From an uncultured Bacteroides sp. (GTDB lineage: Bacteria; Bacteroidota; Bacteroidia; Bacteroidales; Bacteroidaceae): DNA of 64,000 nt. The position numbers were made by a program, and so were the translations under genes. Positions 46,892-55,578 of the stretch are shown here, piece by piece (the first letter of the stretch is position 1; every line of letters starts with the position of its first letter). The notes beneath the pieces were generated by a model that searched no databases, was not told where the DNA came from, and saw nothing but the letters and a program-made list of their open reading frames with translations. The stretch spans positions 1 to 64,000 of the forward strand of contig CASENE010000001.1 of assembly GCA_949289265.1 (NCBI GenBank). The letters run 5' to 3'.

Positions 46892-47337
46892 ACGCTTTGG
46901 TGCAACTGCTGACCGATTGGGGCTACGTCGGCCTGTTCATCTCGGCCCTGCTGGCGGGCAGCATCATCCCCTTCAGTTCCGAGTTGGTGATGGGCGCGCT
47001 GGTGGCCATGGGGCTGGAGCCGTGGCTGTGCGTGCTCTCGGCCACGCTGGGCAACACCGCGGGCGGGCTCACCTGCTACTGGTTGGGACACTTGGGACGG
47101 ATGGACTGGATAGAGAAATACCTGGGCGTGAAGCGTGAGAAGGTGGAGCGCATGCGTCGGTTCCTGCAAGGGCGCGGCGCGCTGATGGCCTTCTTTGCCT
47201 TCCTGCCCTTCGTGGGCGAAGCCATAGCCGTGGCCCTGGGCTTCATGCGCAGCAACCTGTGGCTGACCACCGTCGCCATGTTTGCGGGCAAGCTGGCGCG
47301 CTATGTGGCCATGTTGTGGGTATTCCAGGCTTTGTAG
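46876..47337 (+). CDS. DedA/YqaA family membrane protein
   Basis: Inner-membrane protein of 153 aa in the DedA (SNARE-associated, VTT) superfamily, whose members act as lipid flippases or transporters. It keeps the family features: a re-entrant region IIPFSSELVMGALVAMG, a GNTAGGLTCYWLGHLGR turn and the FLPFVGEAIAVALGFMR segment. The start ATG lies 16 nt inside the previous gene. It is short, as in the YqaA group. Confidence 0.88.
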   Translation: MDAFVDALVQLLTDWGYVGLFISALLAGSIIPFSSELVMGALVAMGLEPWLCVLSATLGNTAGGLTCYWLGHLGRMDWIEKYLGVKREKVERMRRFLQGRGALMAFFAFLPFVGEAIAVALGFMRSNLWLTTVAMFAGKLARYVAMLWVFQAL

Positions 47338-47361
47338 GCTGCCCGAAAAACAATTTATCCC

Positions 47362-48012
47362 ATGCACAGAACGATTCAACAGACAGCCGACGGCAGCCCC
47401 ACGCTCTTTGTCCCCGAGTTGGACGAACACTACCACTCGGTGAAGGGCGCGCGCACGGAGTCGCAACACGTCTTTGTGGACACGGGCCTGCGCGCCTGCG
47501 CCGTCGCCGAGCCGCGGGTGCTGGAGGTGGGCTTCGGCACCGGGCTGAACGCCCTGCTCACGTGGGACGAGGCCGACGCCCGGAGCCGCCGCGTCCGTTA
47601 CACCACGCTGGAGCGTTATCCCCTGTCGCCTGCCGAGGCCGCCGCGCTGCACTATGGCGACGATGCCCGCCTGCGCCGCCTGCACGAAGCGCCGTGGGAG
47701 GAGGCAGTCCGCCTCAGCCCGCACTTCACGCTGCTGAAGCGGCAGGCCGATTTCACCCGCCTCGCGCTCCCGTCCGAAGCCTTCGACGTGGTCTACTTCG
47801 ACGCCTTCGCGCCGGAGAAGCAGCCGGACATGTGGGACGAGGGCCGCTTCGCGATGCTGTTTGCCGCGCTGGCGCCCGGAGGCATCCTGGCCACCTATTG
47901 CGCCAAGGGGGCGGTGCGCCGCCTGCTGCAGCACGTCGGTTTCCTGACGGAGCGGCTGCCCGGCCCTCCCGGCGGCAAACGCGAGATATTGCGCGCCCGC
48001 AAACCCCTCTGA
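47362..48012 (+). CDS. mnmD: tRNA 5-methylaminomethyl-2-thiouridine methyltransferase (MnmD type)
   Basis: AdoMet-dependent methylase for the wobble uridine modification mnm5s2U, 216 aa. The family start IQQTADGSPTLFVPELDEHY, HSVKGARTESQHVFV and the AdoMet motif VLEVGFGTGLNALL match the MnmD half of MnmC, and YFDAFAPEKQPDMW is the conserved catalytic stretch. Stand-alone, without the FAD oxidase half (MnmC2), as is normal in Bacteroidetes. Confidence 0.92.
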   Translation: MHRTIQQTADGSPTLFVPELDEHYHSVKGARTESQHVFVDTGLRACAVAEPRVLEVGFGTGLNALLTWDEADARSRRVRYTTLERYPLSPAEAAALHYGDDARLRRLHEAPWEEAVRLSPHFTLLKRQADFTRLALPSEAFDVVYFDAFAPEKQPDMWDEGRFAMLFAALAPGGILATYCAKGAVRRLLQHVGFLTERLPGPPGGKREILRARKPL

Positions 48013-48051
48013 ACCCCCTCCGGGAGGCCTTGCAAGGGGACTGACCGGGCG

Positions 48052-48138
48052 TTACTGTTCCCGCCGGCTGGCATAGTAACGCCCGCCGGCTGGCGTAGTA
48101 ATCCCCGGTCGGTGGCGTAGTAATCCCCGGTCGCGCCC
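48052..48138. repeat. Family B 22-bp repeat array, copy 3
   Basis: Units start at 48052, 48074, 48096 and 48118, e.g. TAGTAATCCCCGGTCGGTGG. The array lies in the 230-bp gap between mnmD and znuA, upstream of a TATCTTCG -7-like element at 48193. Confidence 0.85.
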
Positions 48139-48192
48139 TCTTGCGCCCCGAAAAACAGCCCTCGGCCGCCGCGCTTTTCGGAAATATATCCG

Positions 48193-48200
48193 TATCTTCG
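48193..48200 (+). promoter_or_regulatory. -7-like element for znuA
   Basis: TATCTTCG differs from TATCTTTG by one base, 43 nt before the ATG at 48243. Confidence 0.4.
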
Positions 48201-48242
48201 CGACATGAAACCCGGAGAATCCGGAAACTTAAAACGAAGCAT

Positions 48243-49139
48243 ATGAAGAGACCCATCCTGCTGCTGGCGGCAGCGTTGCTGCTGCTGGCCGCCTGCACCT
48301 CCCGCCCGAAGAAGGAAACGGCGACGGACGGCGAAGGCCGCCCGGTGCTGACCGTCACGATAGAACCCCTGCGCTACTTTGCCGAAGCGCTGGCGGGCGA
48401 CCGCTTCCGCGTGGTCAGCATGGTGCCCCGCGGCGCCAGCCCGGAGACCTACGACTCCACGCCCCGTCAGCTGATGGAACTGTCGGAGAGTGTGGCCTAT
48501 CTGCGCATCGGCTACATCGGCTTCGAGCAGGCCTGGATGGACCGGCTGGAGGAAAATGCGCCCCACCTGCGTTTCTTCGACCTCTCGCGCGGCATCGACC
48601 TGATTCGCGACGACACGCATCCCGCCCACGACGGCCACGGCCACGCTTCCGGCGTGGAGCCGCACCTGTGGAGCTCCGCCGTCAACGCGCGGCGCATCGT
48701 GGACAACCTGACCAACGCCCTCATCGTCCTCGACGCCGGGGCCGACTCGCTCTACCGCCACCGGTGCGACAGCCTGCAGCGCGTCGTCCAACGCACCGAC
48801 AGCCTGTGCCGCGCCTGCCTGTCGCAGCCCGGCGCCGACCGCGCTTTCCTCATCTACCATCCCGCCCTCTCGTACTTCGCCCGCGACTACGGCCTGCGGC
48901 AGATACCCATCGAGGCCGGGGGCAAGGAGCCGTCGCCCGCCTGGCTGAAGCAGCTGGTGGACGTGTGTCGCAAGGAGCGCGTGCGCGTCATCTTTGTGCA
49001 GCCCGAGTTCGACCGCCGCAACGCCGAGCTCATCGCGCAACAGGCGGGGGCGCGCGTGGTGGACGTCAATCCCCTGGCCTATGACTGGCCCGCGGAGATG
49101 CTGCACGTGGCCGAGGTCTTGTCGGGAAAGGAGGAATGA
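48243..49139 (+). CDS. znuA: Metal ABC transporter substrate-binding lipoprotein (ZnuA-like)
   Basis: Zinc or manganese binding lipoprotein, 298 aa, lipobox LLAAC. Family sequence is present: TIEPLRYFAEALAGDRFRVV, VPRGASPETYDSTP and PHLWSSAVNARRIVDNL, with a His-rich loop HPAHDGHGHASG that is typical of zinc-binding members. Cluster A-I ABC transporter component. Followed 9 nt later by the ATPase gene. No permease gene lies in the operon. Confidence 0.88.
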   Translation: MKRPILLLAAALLLLAACTSRPKKETATDGEGRPVLTVTIEPLRYFAEALAGDRFRVVSMVPRGASPETYDSTPRQLMELSESVAYLRIGYIGFEQAWMDRLEENAPHLRFFDLSRGIDLIRDDTHPAHDGHGHASGVEPHLWSSAVNARRIVDNLTNALIVLDAGADSLYRHRCDSLQRVVQRTDSLCRACLSQPGADRAFLIYHPALSYFARDYGLRQIPIEAGGKEPSPAWLKQLVDVCRKERVRVIFVQPEFDRRNAELIAQQAGARVVDVNPLAYDWPAEMLHVAEVLSGKEE

Positions 49140-49148
49140 AGATAGGGT

Positions 49149-49928
49149 ATGGAAGAAGAACAGAAGATATTGATAGAGGTGAAGGACCTCCGCGCCGCCT
49201 ACGACGGGAAGACCGTGCTGCGCGACGTCAACCTCCGCGTCTACGACCGTGACTTTCTGGGCATCATCGGCCCCAACGGCGGCGGCAAGACCACGCTGGT
49301 GAGGTGTATCCTGGGACTGCTGAAGCCCACGGCGGGCGAGGTGGTGTGCCACTCGTGCCGGCCCACAGGCGGACGCGACGCGAAGTTCCGCATGGGCTAT
49401 CTGCCCCAGTATGCCCGCATCGACCGCAAGTTTCCCATCACGGTGGAAGAGGTAGTCCTCTCCGGCCTGGCCGGATGCAAGCCGCCCGTCGCCCGCTTTA
49501 CCGCTGCCGACCGCGAGAAGGCCCGCAGCGTCATGGCCCGCATGGGGCTGGAGGGACTGGAGCGGCGGCCCATCGGCGCCCTGAGCGGCGGCCAGCTGCA
49601 ACGCGCCCTGTTGGGGCGGGCCGTGGTGTCCGACCCCGAGGTGGTCATCCTCGACGAGCCCAGCACCTACCTCGACCGCCATTTCGAGGCGCGCCTCTAC
49701 GAGCTGCTGGCCGACCTGAACCGCGAGTGTGCCATCATCCTGGTGAGCCACGACATCGGCACCGTGCTCCGGCAGGTCAAGTCCATCGCCTGCGTCAACG
49801 AAACGCTGGATTATCACCCCGATACCGGCATCACCCCCGAATGGTTGGAGCGCAACTTCCAGTGTCCCATCGACCTGCTGGGCCACGGCATGCTGCCCCA
49901 CCGCGTGCTGGGGCAGCACCGTCATTAG
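49149..49928 (+). CDS. znuC: Metal ABC transporter ATP-binding protein (ZnuC-like)
   Basis: Cytoplasmic ATPase of a metal importer, 259 aa. Walker A GPNGGGKTT, signature LSGGQLQRALLGRA, Walker B VVILDEPS and the H-loop VSHDIG are all present. It pairs with the binding protein 9 nt upstream. The usual permease gene (znuB) does not follow: the next gene is the convergent rnr, whose stop overlaps this one by 4 nt. The permease must be elsewhere. Confidence 0.9.
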   Translation: MEEEQKILIEVKDLRAAYDGKTVLRDVNLRVYDRDFLGIIGPNGGGKTTLVRCILGLLKPTAGEVVCHSCRPTGGRDAKFRMGYLPQYARIDRKFPITVEEVVLSGLAGCKPPVARFTAADREKARSVMARMGLEGLERRPIGALSGGQLQRALLGRAVVSDPEVVILDEPSTYLDRHFEARLYELLADLNRECAIILVSHDIGTVLRQVKSIACVNETLDYHPDTGITPEWLERNFQCPIDLLGHGMLPHRVLGQHRH

Positions 49929-52081
49929 TCTGCCAGCGCGAAGTCCAGCTGCTTCTTCTCCAGGTTGGCGCGGGCCACCTGGATGGTGACGGCGTCGCCC
50001 AGGCTGTAGACGTGCTTCTTGCGCCGTCCGCGCAGGCAGTAGTTCTTTTCGTCGTATTCGTAGTAGTCGTCGTCCAGGTCGCGGATGGGTATCATGCCCT
50101 CGCACTTGTTCTCGTTCAGCTCCACGTAGAGGCCCCACTCGGTGACGCCGGAGATAACGCCGTCGTACGTCTGCCCCACGTGTTCCTGCATGAACTCCAC
50201 CTGCTTGTATTTGATGCTGGCCCGCTCGGCGTTGGCGGCCAGTTGCTCCATGGCGCTGCTGTGGTCGCACAGGGCCTCGTATTTTTTTTCGCTGACGGTG
50301 CGTCCGTGTTCGTCCAGGTACTTCGTCAGCAAGCGATGCACCATCATGTCCGGATAGCGGCGGATGGGCGAGGTGAAGTGCGTGTAGTAGTCGAAGCCCA
50401 AGCCGTAGTGGCCTATGTTGTGCGTGGAGTAGCGTGCCTTCTGCATGGCGCGGATGGATACGGTCTCGATGAGGTTTTCTTCTTTCTTTCCCTTGACGTC
50501 CTTCAGCAGGTGGTTGATGGACTTGGAGAGGTCGGTCTTGTTGCCTGCCGTGCGCAGTTTGTAGCCGAAGCGTCCGATGAACTGGGCCAGGTTGTCCAGC
50601 TTGGCGGGGTCGGGCAGGTCGTGGATGCGGTAGGGGAAGACCTTGGCCTTCTTGCCCTTGGGCACCTTACCGATAGCTTCGGCCACGGTGCGGTTGGCCA
50701 GCAGCATGAACTCCTCCACCAGCTTGTTGGCGTCTTTCGACTCTTTGAAGTAGACGCGCAGGGGCTTGCCTTTTTCGTCAATCTCGAACTTCACCTCCAC
50801 GCGGTCGAACTCCAGCGCGCCGCCGGCAAATCGCTTCTCGCGCAGCTGCTTGGCCAGTCGGTCGAGTTCCAGCAACTCGAACTTGTAGTCTCCCTCGCCC
50901 GTCTCGATGACTTGCTGTGCCTCCTCGTAGGTAAAGCGGCGGTCGCTGCGGATGACGGTGTGCACGATGCGCGAGTCCTGCACCTCGGCCCGGTCGTTCA
51001 GGGTGAAGATGACGCTGTAGGCCAGCTTCTCTTCGTCGGGGCGGAGCGAGCAGAGCAGGTTGCAGAGCCGTTCGGGCAGCATGGGGATGGTGCGGTCGAC
51101 GAGGTAGACGGACGTGGCGCGCCGCTCGGCTTCCTTGTCGATGACGGTGCCCTCCTTGACGTAGTGGGTGACGTCGGCAATGTGCACGCCCACTTCCCAC
51201 AGTCCGCCTCCCAGGCTGCGGATGGACAGCGCGTCGTCGAAGTCTTTGGCGTCCTTGGGGTCGATGGTGAAGGTGGTGACGCGGCGGAAGTCCTCGCGCC
51301 GGGCGATTTCTTCGGGCGGTATCTCGTCGGGAATCTTGTCGGCGGCGGCTTCCACGTTCTTGGGGTAAGAGTAGGGCAGGCCGAACTCGGCCAGGATGGC
51401 GTGCATCTCGGTGTTGTTGTCGCCCGAGCGGCCCAGGATGTCCACCACCTGTCCGATGGGGTTCTTGGCCTTGTCGGGCCATTCGATGATTTTCACCACG
51501 GCCTTGTCGCCCGTACGTCCGCCCTTCAGCTTGTCTTTAGGGATAAAGATATCGTTGGCCAGGGTGCGGTTTTCAGTTAGCAGGAAGGCGTAGCCGCGCG
51601 TTACCTCCAGCGTGCCCACGAAGCTGTCGTTGGCACGTTCCAGCACTTCCAGCACTTCGCCTTCGGCCGTCTTGCCGCGGCGGCGGGCGTAGTAGGCGAT
51701 GCGCACGCGGTCGTTGTTCATGGCGTGGGCCGAGTTGCGCTCGGCGATAAAGATAGGGTCGCCGCCGTCGTCGGGGATGAAGGAGTTCTTGCCGTTGCTC
51801 TTGCGCACGAAGCGGCCGGTCATCTCCACGCCGCGCTGGTGCAGGCGGTATTGGTGGTGTTCGGTCTCGTTGATGTAGTCGTCTTCCTTCAGGCCGGCCA
51901 GGATGTCCATGCAGAGCATCTTCATGGGGTGCGTGGTGAGGCGCAGTTGCTCGAAGATTTGCTTCAGCGACACGGTTTCGCCGCCTTTCGTGTGGAAGTA
52001 GTCCAGCAGCAGGCTCGTGAGTTGCTTCTTGCTCATGCGTTTGCCCGCCTTCTTTTCTCGTTTGTCTTTCTTCTTGCCCAT
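49925..52081 (-). CDS. rnr: Ribonuclease R
   Basis: 3'-5' exoribonuclease of the RNB family, 718 aa. The N-terminal winged-helix and cold-shock OB domains are followed by the RNB catalytic domain with FTIDPKDAKDFDDALSIR (the metal-binding Asp cluster) and YTHFTSPIRRYPDMMVHR. The C-terminal S1 domain includes YDGVISGVTEWGLYVEL. The N-terminus MGKKKDKREKKAGKRMSKKQ is basic. The frame is open further upstream, but that part overlaps the TAGCTTTG promoter at 52102-52109. Confidence 0.95.
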   Translation of the reverse strand: MGKKKDKREKKAGKRMSKKQLTSLLLDYFHTKGGETVSLKQIFEQLRLTTHPMKMLCMDILAGLKEDDYINETEHHQYRLHQRGVEMTGRFVRKSNGKNSFIPDDGGDPIFIAERNSAHAMNNDRVRIAYYARRRGKTAEGEVLEVLERANDSFVGTLEVTRGYAFLLTENRTLANDIFIPKDKLKGGRTGDKAVVKIIEWPDKAKNPIGQVVDILGRSGDNNTEMHAILAEFGLPYSYPKNVEAAADKIPDEIPPEEIARREDFRRVTTFTIDPKDAKDFDDALSIRSLGGGLWEVGVHIADVTHYVKEGTVIDKEAERRATSVYLVDRTIPMLPERLCNLLCSLRPDEEKLAYSVIFTLNDRAEVQDSRIVHTVIRSDRRFTYEEAQQVIETGEGDYKFELLELDRLAKQLREKRFAGGALEFDRVEVKFEIDEKGKPLRVYFKESKDANKLVEEFMLLANRTVAEAIGKVPKGKKAKVFPYRIHDLPDPAKLDNLAQFIGRFGYKLRTAGNKTDLSKSINHLLKDVKGKKEENLIETVSIRAMQKARYSTHNIGHYGLGFDYYTHFTSPIRRYPDMMVHRLLTKYLDEHGRTVSEKKYEALCDHSSAMEQLAANAERASIKYKQVEFMQEHVGQTYDGVISGVTEWGLYVELNENKCEGMIPIRDLDDDYYEYDEKNYCLRGRRKKHVYSLGDAVTIQVARANLEKKQLDFALAD

Positions 52082-52101
52082 AGCAGTGTGGTTAGTCTTT
52101 G

Positions 52102-52109
52102 CAAAGCTA
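52102..52109 (-). promoter_or_regulatory. -7 element for rnr
   Basis: TAGCTTTG on the minus strand, 21 nt before the ATG at 52081. Confidence 0.5.
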
Positions 52110-52249
52110 AGAAATAATTGCATATGCGCCGCCGTTCGTGGGAAGAAAAAAATGCGCGCCTGCCTGTGGGGAGCGGCCTGCCGGCATCCCTTGACGGGAG
52201 ACGATTGCTTAAAATCGCGCGGAATGGTGCGGCGCAAGGCAGAATGTGC

Positions 52250-52257
52250 TATCTTTG
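52250..52257 (+). promoter_or_regulatory. -7 element for the CDF transporter gene
   Basis: TATCTTTG, 32 nt before the ATG at 52290. Confidence 0.5.
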
Positions 52258-52289
52258 CGCCGTCTTATCAACCAAGGAGAATATAGCGT

Positions 52290-53207
52290 ATGGATACAGG
52301 CAAGATTGGGACGGCGGACACCGTCCGGCGCGAACGTGAGATTTATCGGGTGACCATCGTGGGCAGCGTGGTCAACTTCGTGCTGCTGCTCTTCAAGTTT
52401 TTTGCAGGCATTGCGGGCCATAGCGCGGCCATGATTGCCGACGCGGTGCATTCACTGTCCGACTTCGTGACGGATATCATCGTGCTGGTGTTCGTGCGCA
52501 TCTCGTCCAAGCCCGAGGACGAGGGGCATGACTACGGGCACGGCAAGTATGAGACGCTGGCCACGGCCATCATCGGCCTTTGTCTCTTTGCCGTGGGGCT
52601 GGGCATCTTGTGGAACGGGGCGGAGGCCATCTGGCACGTTGTCCGGGGCGGGACGCTGCCGCAGCCGGGTATGCTGGCGCTGTGGGCGGCTCTTATTTCC
52701 ATCGTGTCCAAGGAAGCTCTTTACCAATACACGGTGTTCGTGGGGCGCAAGGTGCAGTCGCAGGCCGTGGTGGCCAACGCGTGGCATCACCGCAGCGACG
52801 CCTTCTCGTCCATCGGCACGGCGGCGGGCATCGGCGGGGCCATCCTGCTGGGCGACCAGTGGCGCGTGCTCGACCCGATAGCGGCCGTCATCGTCAGCTT
52901 CTTCATCCTGAAGGTGTCCGTCAAGCTCCTGGTGCCCTCTATGAACGAACTGCTGGAGAAGTCGCTGCCCGCCGAGGTGGAGAACCGCATCAACGAGATT
53001 GTTCTCTCTTATCCAGGCGTCACCTCGCCCCACCACCTGCGCACGCGCCGCATCGGCAACAGCTATTCCATCGACCTGCACGTGCGCATGGACGGCAGCC
53101 TCACGCTGGAGGAGGCCCACCGGCGGGCCACCGTCATCGAGCATCGCCTGCGCGAGGAGTTCGGCAAGGGGACGTACATCAGCCTGCATGTGGAACCGTT
53201 TAAATGA
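52290..53207 (+). CDS. Cation diffusion facilitator family metal exporter
   Basis: Inner-membrane divalent-metal exporter of the CDF family, 305 aa. Six helices precede a cytoplasmic C-terminal domain (SYSIDLHVRMDGSLTLEEAH). The metal-site pairs HxxxD are visible in DAVHSLSDF and NAWHHRSDAF, and DYGHGKYE is a further family motif. It probably exports zinc, iron or manganese; the specificity is not readable. The znuAC import genes lie on the other side of rnr, but no shared regulation is shown. Confidence 0.92.
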   Translation: MDTGKIGTADTVRREREIYRVTIVGSVVNFVLLLFKFFAGIAGHSAAMIADAVHSLSDFVTDIIVLVFVRISSKPEDEGHDYGHGKYETLATAIIGLCLFAVGLGILWNGAEAIWHVVRGGTLPQPGMLALWAALISIVSKEALYQYTVFVGRKVQSQAVVANAWHHRSDAFSSIGTAAGIGGAILLGDQWRVLDPIAAVIVSFFILKVSVKLLVPSMNELLEKSLPAEVENRINEIVLSYPGVTSPHHLRTRRIGNSYSIDLHVRMDGSLTLEEAHRRATVIEHRLREEFGKGTYISLHVEPFK

Positions 53208-53342
53208 GTGATAGCGGTTAGTGATGAGTGATTAGTGCGTGCGGACAGGCCGGAAATTAATCCCTAATAGCTAATCCCTAATCCTTAAACACTAATCGCT
53301 AAACATTAAACACTAATCACTGACCACTAACCGTTAGTTGAC
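53208..53342. repeat. Family C palindromic repeat, copy 2
   Basis: Inverted pair: GCGGTTAGTGATGAGTGATT on the left, AATCACTGACCACTAACCGT on the right, with further CTAATCCCTAATC repeats in the middle. It fills the gap between the CDF gene and the SDR gene and resembles the arms of copy 1 (TTAGTGATTAGTGATTA). No promoter could be placed in it. Confidence 0.75.
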
Positions 53343-54353
53343 ATGAGCAAAAGCATCCTTATCACCGGCGCCAGCGGCTTCATCGGCAGCTTCCTTGTGG
53401 AAGAGGCCCTCCGCCGCGGCTTCGACACCTGGGCGGGCGTGCGCCCCACCAGCAGCCGGGCCTACCTGCAAGACCCGCGCATCCGTTTCATCGAACTGGA
53501 CATGGCGCACCGCGACGTGCTGGCGCGTCAACTCCTGGAGCATCGCCGCGCGGAGGGAGGCTTCGACTACGTGGTGCACTGCGCCGGCGCCACCAAGTGC
53601 ATCGACCCGGAGGACTTCGACCGCGTGAACCACGTGCAGACGTGCAACCTGGCGGACATGCTGACGGAGTGCGGCATGATGCCCCGCCAGTTCATCTTCA
53701 TCAGCACGCTCAGCGTCTTCGGCCCCGTGCACGAGCAGACCTACGAGCCTATCCGCGAGACTGATGTCCCCTGTCCCAACACCGCTTACGGGCGCAGCAA
53801 GCTGAAGGCCGAACGCTACCTGGAAGGGCTGGACGGCTTCCCCTACGTCATCTTCCGACCCACCGGCGTCTACGGGCCCCGCGAGCGCGACTACTACGTG
53901 ATGGCGCAGAGCATCGCCCGCCATGTGGACGTGGCCGCCGGCTTCCGCCGCCAAGACCTGACGTTTGTCTATGTGGCCGACGTGGTGCAGGCCGTCTTTC
54001 GGGCCATCGAGCGGGGCGTGGAGCGCCGTGCCTACTTCCTGTCCGACGGGCAGGTGTACAGCAGCCGCACCTTCTCCGACCTGCTCATCCGCGAGATGGG
54101 GCATCCGTGGGTTATCCGCCTGAAATTTCCGTTGTTTGCCCTAAAATGTGTATCTTTGTGCGCTGAATGGTGGGCGAAGCGGCGGGGAAAGACCAGCACG
54201 CTCAACCGCGACAAGTATAACATTATGAAACAACGCAACTGGCGGTGCGACATCTCGCCGGCGGTCCGGGAATTGGGCTATGCCCCGGACTACGACCTGG
54301 ACAAGGGCGTGCGGATAGCAGTGGCGTGGTATAAGGAAAATAAATGGCTTTAG
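53343..54353 (+). CDS. NAD-dependent epimerase/dehydratase (extended SDR)
   Basis: Cytoplasmic extended short-chain dehydrogenase of 336 aa. The NAD-binding GASGFIG motif is at residues 9-15 and the catalytic pair is YGRSK. The C-terminal part contains GVYGPRERDYY. Substrate unknown; nucleotide-sugar or sterol-like substrates are both possible in this family. Its last 10 nt overlap the PAP2-type gene, so a joint role, perhaps in a surface or membrane lipid, is plausible but unproven. Confidence 0.85.
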   Translation: MSKSILITGASGFIGSFLVEEALRRGFDTWAGVRPTSSRAYLQDPRIRFIELDMAHRDVLARQLLEHRRAEGGFDYVVHCAGATKCIDPEDFDRVNHVQTCNLADMLTECGMMPRQFIFISTLSVFGPVHEQTYEPIRETDVPCPNTAYGRSKLKAERYLEGLDGFPYVIFRPTGVYGPRERDYYVMAQSIARHVDVAAGFRRQDLTFVYVADVVQAVFRAIERGVERRAYFLSDGQVYSSRTFSDLLIREMGHPWVIRLKFPLFALKCVSLCAEWWAKRRGKTSTLNRDKYNIMKQRNWRCDISPAVRELGYAPDYDLDKGVRIAVAWYKENKWL

Positions 54354-55342
54354 ACATATTCAAGCGCATAGAGACCCGCAAGGGACTGTTTGCCATCGAG
54401 AAAGTATCGCTGATATACAACCTTCTGACATCGGTGCTGATACTCATCCTCTACCAGCGGATGGACCATCCGGCGCAGATGTTGTGGGACAGGGCGCTCA
54501 TCGCGCTGGTCACCTTCGTGCTGATGTATCTCTACCGCCTGGCCCCCTGCAAGTTCTCGGCCCTGGTGAGGGTCATCATACAGATGTCGCTGCTGTCGTA
54601 CTGGTATCCCGACACGTTCGAGTTCAACCGCCTTTTCCCCAACCTCGACCACCTCTTTGCCGCGGCCGAACAGGCCCTGTTCGGCGGACAACCCGCCATC
54701 TGGTTCAGCCAACGTTTCCCGCAGATGTGGGTCAGCGAGCCGCTCAACCTGGGCTACTTCTTCTATTATCCGATGATGCTCATCCTCTTGTTGTGGTACT
54801 TTGTCTGCCGCTACGACTTGTTGGAGAAGGTGTCCTTCGTCCTCATCACCTCGTTTTTCATCTACTACCTCGTCTATATCTTCGTACCCGTGGCCGGCCC
54901 GCAGTTTTATTTCCCCGCCATCGGCTGCGACAACGTGGCGCAGGGCGTCTTTCCTGCCATAGGCGACTACTTCAACCACCACCAGGAGCTGCTGCCCGGC
55001 CCCGGCTACGAGCACGGCTTCTTCTACAGCCTGGTGGAAGGCTCGCAGCAGGTGGGCGAACGTCCCACGGCCGCCTTTCCCAGTTCGCACGTGGGCATCT
55101 CCACCATCCTGATGCTGATGGCCTGGCGCGGCAGCCGGCGGCTCTTTGCCTGCCTGATGCCCTTCTACCTGCTGCTGTGCGGCGCCACGGTCTACATCCA
55201 GGCGCACTACGTCATCGACGCCATCGCCGGTTTCGTGTCGGCCTTCGTGCTCTACGGACTGGCGACGCGGATGTACAAGCGGTGGTTCGCGCGGCCCGTG
55301 TTCCGTGCGCGGCCCGTGCCCAAGCCCGATACTTGCCGTTAA
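54344..55342 (+). CDS. PAP2-superfamily integral membrane protein
   Basis: Inner-membrane protein of 332 aa with about seven helices and PAP2 (phosphatidate phosphatase-like) motifs: PSSHVGIS and, after two helices, the HYVIDAIAGF end motif. A C1-like motif is less clear. Aur1/Ipt1-type inositolphosphotransferases have the same layout, so phospholipid or sphingolipid headgroup chemistry is possible. The ATG lies inside the end of the SDR gene, showing tight coupling. The TAA stop lies at the first unit of family B copy 4. Confidence 0.82.
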   Translation: MALDIFKRIETRKGLFAIEKVSLIYNLLTSVLILILYQRMDHPAQMLWDRALIALVTFVLMYLYRLAPCKFSALVRVIIQMSLLSYWYPDTFEFNRLFPNLDHLFAAAEQALFGGQPAIWFSQRFPQMWVSEPLNLGYFFYYPMMLILLLWYFVCRYDLLEKVSFVLITSFFIYYLVYIFVPVAGPQFYFPAIGCDNVAQGVFPAIGDYFNHHQELLPGPGYEHGFFYSLVEGSQQVGERPTAAFPSSHVGISTILMLMAWRGSRRLFACLMPFYLLLCGATVYIQAHYVIDAIAGFVSAFVLYGLATRMYKRWFARPVFRARPVPKPDTCR

Positions 55343-55443
55343 AGACGCCCGTTTGCTGGCGTAGTAATTCCCGCTTGCCGGGACTATAGTCCCCGCTCGC
55401 TGGGATAGTAACGCCCGGTCGGTGGGATAGTAATGCCCGTTTT
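55340..55443. repeat. Family B 22-bp repeat array, copy 4
   Basis: Units at 55340, 55362, 55384, 55406 and partial 55428, e.g. TAGTAACGCCCGGTCGGTGG. The first unit begins exactly at the TAA stop of the PAP2 gene. The array lies upstream of the aqpZ promoter. Confidence 0.85.
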
Positions 55444-55540
55444 CTCCCTTCCGACGCGCGCAGTGTGCAAAAAAGAGAGGAAACAGCTTCGCGCAGGTGA
55501 TAAAATGCGGGCGAAGAGAACAACCTGTCTTGTAAATCCG

Positions 55541-55548
55541 TATATTTG
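55541..55548 (+). promoter_or_regulatory. -7 element for aqpZ
   Basis: TATATTTG, 30 nt before the ATG at 55579. Confidence 0.5.
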
Positions 55549-55578
55549 GGGCGGATAAACTTTAAAATCAACAGGCTT

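Noticed and set aside
47895..50270. A long minus-strand frame across mnmD, znuA, znuC and rnr
   Set aside because: It overlaps four recognised genes and repeats, with shadow-type composition.
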